From the NCBI RefSeq assembly GCF_009659375.1, contig NZ_WJQT01000006.1, positions 1 to 64,000 on the forward strand: 64,000 bases of DNA. The letters run 5' to 3'. Shown piece after piece: positions 60,927 through 64,000 of this stretch. The first letter of the stretch is position 1; the number at the start of each line of letters is the position of its first letter. Under the pieces are notes generated by a model that was not told where the DNA came from, did no database searches, and was given only the letters and a program-made list of their open reading frames with translations. Made by a program: the position numbers and the translations under genes. This DNA comes from Fundicoccus ignavus. GTDB taxonomy: Bacteria; Bacillota; Bacilli; Lactobacillales; Aerococcaceae.

Positions 60927-62363
60927 TTAACCTACACGAATTGTTTTGCCTGATAGATAGGTTTCGAAAATATTATTAACTTCTAAAAATATAACTTCTA
61001 TGTTAGAAAGTCCTATTTTAGTAAACATATCCATACTTACATAAACTCTTTCATTCCTCTCTATTTCCGAAGGCAATAAGAAGTAATTATTAATCTTATA
61101 ATCACTAAATGATTCAAAAAAATTCTGATAAGCTAACTGATAGAGGAATTGCTTAGATACATCACTAATCCCAGGTTGGCCTTCTATGGATACCTCTTCC
61201 CTAATTGTTGGGACGAAATATTTAGCATCATAAATATTAAACTTATCCCGAACTGTAATACAGTCTGGAATAAAAGTTCCACTAGATTCTAAAATTTCTA
61301 CTTCAGTAGCCGAATGCTCAATATTCCACTTTGGTTTTTCAATAATACTTAATAGTGTATTTTCATTACCATGAAATTTTTCTGGTAATTGATTTTTATC
61401 AAAAACTTGCTCTAATGGTTTTTTTAAATCATTTTCTAATGTTTCTTGACAGACAAATTCCCAGACATTGTAAAAACTTGTAGTTCCATAAATAGTAACT
61501 TCTTCAAACGAATTAAACGAACGATTTTGAGAAATATAGATATACATAAGTTTTAAAACAGTTTTGAGCCTTGTATTAAACTGAATGTTTATTTCTTTTT
61601 CAAGCTGGTACATAATATAATTATTGTCGCCTAATCCCTCAAGATCTTCGGTAGAATCATAGAATGGAATTAAATTAAAGTATTCTAATAGATCTGCTTT
61701 CTCAAGGACTAAACTACACTGTGCTATGATCACTTGATGAAGACGTTTAAAATAATTAAATTTGTCAAATTGATTCTTTTTTGTAAAAATATCAGGATAA
61801 AAAGGCCGATTATTTTTTATTAATGCAAAGGTCTCATTTATCGTTCTATCCCAATTTATTTCCCCTTCACCATTCGTTTCATATATTGTTTCTTCTTTTT
61901 CATAAAAACCATTTTCATAATAATCATTTAATATATATATAATTGTTGCAATGGTGTTATAGGGCTTATCAATATCCATGTCGTTATACAATGGAATTCT
62001 TTGACTAGTTCTTTCATACTTTTCAATAACTTTTAGCGCTAATTTCAACCCTGATTCTTTTGAAGTAAATTGGATATATTTTGGATAGCACTTAAAAATA
62101 AAATCTGAAACGATTACAATACCGACGAATTTAAAAACAAATAGCGAGGTAATGAATTCTTCGTCTGAACTAGCTAGTACTTCTTCGTCTTCTAAGAGGT
62201 CATTTTTCATCTTTTGAGTATAAGTGTTTTTGACAAGTCTAAGTACTCCAGTTTCTCGGAGTTTTTTTAAAGCCCTTAGAATTTTGTTCTCTTCACAAGA
62301 GTACTTCCTAGCCAGTTCTGATAAACTATACCTTTTACCTTCTTTAATAAATCTAGCTATCAT
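60927..62363 (-). CDS. LlaJI-like restriction endonuclease subunit R2 (McrC-like role)
   Basis: The 478-residue protein has a winged-helix-like N-terminus (YSLSELARKYSCEENKILRAL, ~12-45) and a C-terminal PD-(D/E)XK core, PD at 366-367 and YDAK at 378-381 (FIPDCITVRDKF, NIYDAKYF). Gene order McrB-like ATPase then this gene is that of LlaJI R1/R2, where R2 recognises and cuts DNA. It overlaps the R1 stop by 4 bp. The cognate methyltransferases are not in the window and should lie to the right. Confidence 0.78.
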   Translation of the reverse strand: MIARFIKEGKRYSLSELARKYSCEENKILRALKKLRETGVLRLVKNTYTQKMKNDLLEDEEVLASSDEEFITSLFVFKFVGIVIVSDFIFKCYPKYIQFTSKESGLKLALKVIEKYERTSQRIPLYNDMDIDKPYNTIATIIYILNDYYENGFYEKEETIYETNGEGEINWDRTINETFALIKNNRPFYPDIFTKKNQFDKFNYFKRLHQVIIAQCSLVLEKADLLEYFNLIPFYDSTEDLEGLGDNNYIMYQLEKEINIQFNTRLKTVLKLMYIYISQNRSFNSFEEVTIYGTTSFYNVWEFVCQETLENDLKKPLEQVFDKNQLPEKFHGNENTLLSIIEKPKWNIEHSATEVEILESSGTFIPDCITVRDKFNIYDAKYFVPTIREEVSIEGQPGISDVSKQFLYQLAYQNFFESFSDYKINNYFLLPSEIERNERVYVSMDMFTKIGLSNIEVIFLEVNNIFETYLSGKTIRVG

Positions 62364-64000
62364 CTTCTATTCAATCCTAATACTTCATTTCTAATCTCTT
62401 CATGAAATATTTCTATACCTATTTGATCAAATTGTTTATATATGTGTGAAAAACGCTTATCTTCATCATTGATGCCACTAAAAATACCTTGTCGCTGTTT
62501 TGCTGCATCTTCAAATAAATACATTAACACCTTATTTTTAAACACTTCTTCAAATTTAACTTTATTTATAGATCTTTTTCCAGATAATAGCGAGCTTTTC
62601 TTTTCCTCCAATTCTAAAACATTAATAAAAAATGGTCCAAGTAACTTATCTTCATTGACCTTATTACGAGTCAAATAATTATTGATTGCTACTCTTAATT
62701 TGTTCCACTCAATTTCTCTTGCATTACTTCCTGATCCTAATTCAATGTAAAGATTTTGAACTTTCTCTTCATTTTCGTCAATATCAATATATTTAAAAGA
62801 CCATCTACGCTTAAAAGCTGTATCCAATGCATAAACACCTTGATCGGCGCTATTCATAGTCGCCCATATAAAAAGATTATCTGGTAATTTAATTTCTCTA
62901 AAATGATTAGGTGTTCCCTTAAGTTTTTTAACTAGATATTTCTTTACATCTTCTGATGTTTGAATTGGATACTCACTGACCCCTTTTTTTCTATCAAGTA
63001 ATTGAAAAACATCCCCAAAAACTGCTGCTGTATTAGCTCTATTAATTTCTTCAATAATCAGTAAGAATGGTTTTGTTTCTTCATGATCATTATTTAAATT
63101 TTCTATTGCTTTAACATACATCCTCATAAAAGGTCCAGGAACGTAATCATATGATATTGTCTCATCACCGTTTTTATCCAATGTAGGTATTGGTTTATAC
63201 GCCCCTACAAAAGAACCATATGAGTACTCCGGATGAAAAGTAACTCTTTCATAATCTTCTTTATCCAATAATAGTTCTTTTCGTGCCTCTTCAAGTTCAA
63301 AGCTCTTTCCAGTTCCAGGAGCACCAAAATATATTAAATTTTTGGGGAATTCACTTTTTAAATCAGAGTCAAATTTTATAGGGAAATTAATATTGTCGTT
63401 ATTGACTTCAATACCAACTAAATTTCTATAAAAATCTATAATATACTGAATATCTAGCTCTTCAATTAATTCCGTTATGTTTCTTCCCTTGAAGACTTCC
63501 TTATAAATAATATTTTCCTGGATAATATATTCATATAAAATGCTACTTAGAATTGCATACTTAGCCCTAAATCTAATATCTTTTTGGTACTGAGTTGAAT
63601 AGTAATTGATTGAATTAAAAATCTTCCTCTCATCTTCAGAAGTCGTTTTTGCCTCTTTAATAGAATCATATTTCTCAATGTATATTTGAATAAAATCACT
63701 GATTTTTTCATTTAAGTGTAATAGTTTTTTTATTTCAAATCCTTGGAAATTTATTCCTTGCAGCACTAGAAATAAATCATCGTTATTAAAGTTTAAAAGT
63801 TTTGATAGCTCAATATCTTTACTTGATGGTTCATTAATTGTATCTCTTACATTGAGTTTAAAATAGGTCAGGTTATTAATTACTTCATAAGATGTCAATT
63901 CAGCATCTCTATTATAAAGATATTTATAATTAACTGCTAAAAATATTATTAATTCTACTTGCATCCTATATTTTTCTCTCATAGCATTTTCTTCAGGTGT
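62360..64000 (-). CDS. LlaJI R1/McrB-like AAA+ GTPase subunit, partial at right edge
   Basis: The AAA+ McrB motor has IYFGAPGTGKSFELEEAR (Walker A), FHPEYSYGSFVGAYKP, LLIIEEINRANTAAVFGDVFQLLDR (Walker B and McrB signature NRAN), WATMNSADQ and DTAFKRRW. This is the McrB/LlaJI-R1 set that translocates DNA with GTP or ATP. A Met at 63982 could be the start, but the frame stays open to the window edge (TPEENA before it), so the N-terminus is probably outside. Operon with R2. Confidence 0.85.
   Translation of the reverse strand, partial: TPEENAMREKYRMQVELIIFLAVNYKYLYNRDAELTSYEVINNLTYFKLNVRDTINEPSSKDIELSKLLNFNNDDLFLVLQGINFQGFEIKKLLHLNEKISDFIQIYIEKYDSIKEAKTTSEDERKIFNSINYYSTQYQKDIRFRAKYAILSSILYEYIIQENIIYKEVFKGRNITELIEELDIQYIIDFYRNLVGIEVNNDNINFPIKFDSDLKSEFPKNLIYFGAPGTGKSFELEEARKELLLDKEDYERVTFHPEYSYGSFVGAYKPIPTLDKNGDETISYDYVPGPFMRMYVKAIENLNNDHEETKPFLLIIEEINRANTAAVFGDVFQLLDRKKGVSEYPIQTSEDVKKYLVKKLKGTPNHFREIKLPDNLFIWATMNSADQGVYALDTAFKRRWSFKYIDIDENEEKVQNLYIELGSGSNAREIEWNKLRVAINNYLTRNKVNEDKLLGPFFINVLELEEKKSSLLSGKRSINKVKFEEVFKNKVLMYLFEDAAKQRQGIFSGINDEDKRFSHIYKQFDQIGIEIFHEEIRNEVLGLNRR

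Noticed and set aside
1-64000. CRISPR arrays, rRNA and tRNA genes
   Set aside because: No regularly spaced identical repeats, no rRNA blocks, and no tRNA cloverleaf with a T-arm GTTCRANNC was recognised by eye.

Overview
The window comes from a low-GC Gram-positive bacterium, most likely a member of the Lactobacillales (Carnobacteriaceae, Aerococcaceae or Enterococcaceae type). The evidence is strong AGGAGG ribosome sites, perfect sigma-A promoters, an IS1216 insertion sequence, an LPXTG sorting signal, an S-box riboswitch, and phage genes of the Lactobacillales cos-siphovirus type. The genus cannot be fixed from sequence alone. Almost everything here is mobile or accessory DNA.

Left part (1-7.5 kb). 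This holds an internally deleted grpB remnant, a secreted-protein pseudogene with a small membrane partner, a DJ-1/PfpI-like gene, and a YtrA-type GntR regulator with an ABC exporter. These are followed by a rolling-circle plasmid relic (truncated Rep, small membrane protein, repeats) and IS1216, which cuts both the Rep gene and a PrrC/RloC-like AAA ATPase.

Middle part (7.5-19.5 kb). Several stop-terminated fragments resemble the 3' end of the 23S rRNA uracil methyltransferase gene rlmCD (rumA), at about 7.8, 10.5 and 19.5 kb. I read these as scars of elements that repeatedly entered this site. Between them lie an XRE/DUF3955 regulator with a secreted partner, a short serine recombinase, a four-gene peptide-resistance module (response regulator, ABC ATPase, permease, histidine kinase), a decayed three-recombinase cassette, a nucleotidyltransferase resembling antibiotic-modifying enzymes, and a truncated phage amidase.

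Cargo strip (19.5-23.1 kb). It contains a 37-codon orphan ORF, a DUF4145(HEPN-like)-SF1 helicase fusion that looks like defence, an LPXTG remnant, and a SAM-I riboswitch with terminator controlling an unrecognised 105-residue protein.

Prophage (23.2 to at least 59.5 kb, all on the minus strand). Transcription runs right to left: early regulators, recombination/replication (DUF2800, DUF2815, DNA polymerase I, PrimPol-helicase, VRR-NUC, SNF2 helicase), a late activator, packaging (HNH, TerS, TerL), head, tail, holin, endolysin, and finally an intact three-recombinase cassette paralogous to the decayed one. Extra genes are inserted in the structural modules: metK plus a ParB-methyltransferase between TerS and TerL, an EVE-like/HNH modification-dependent nuclease between TerL and portal, and a C-terminally anchored protein in the tail module. 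The last two have their own terminators. The right end carries an XRE regulator, a frameshifted ImmA/IrrE peptidase, and the R1/R2 subunits of an LlaJI-like restriction system running off the edge.

The most interesting items are the duplicated SHOCT + LSR + catalytic-domain-less recombinase + LSR cassette, the riboswitch-controlled orphan, the EVE-HNH moron, the HEPN-helicase fusion, and the rlmCD scars.
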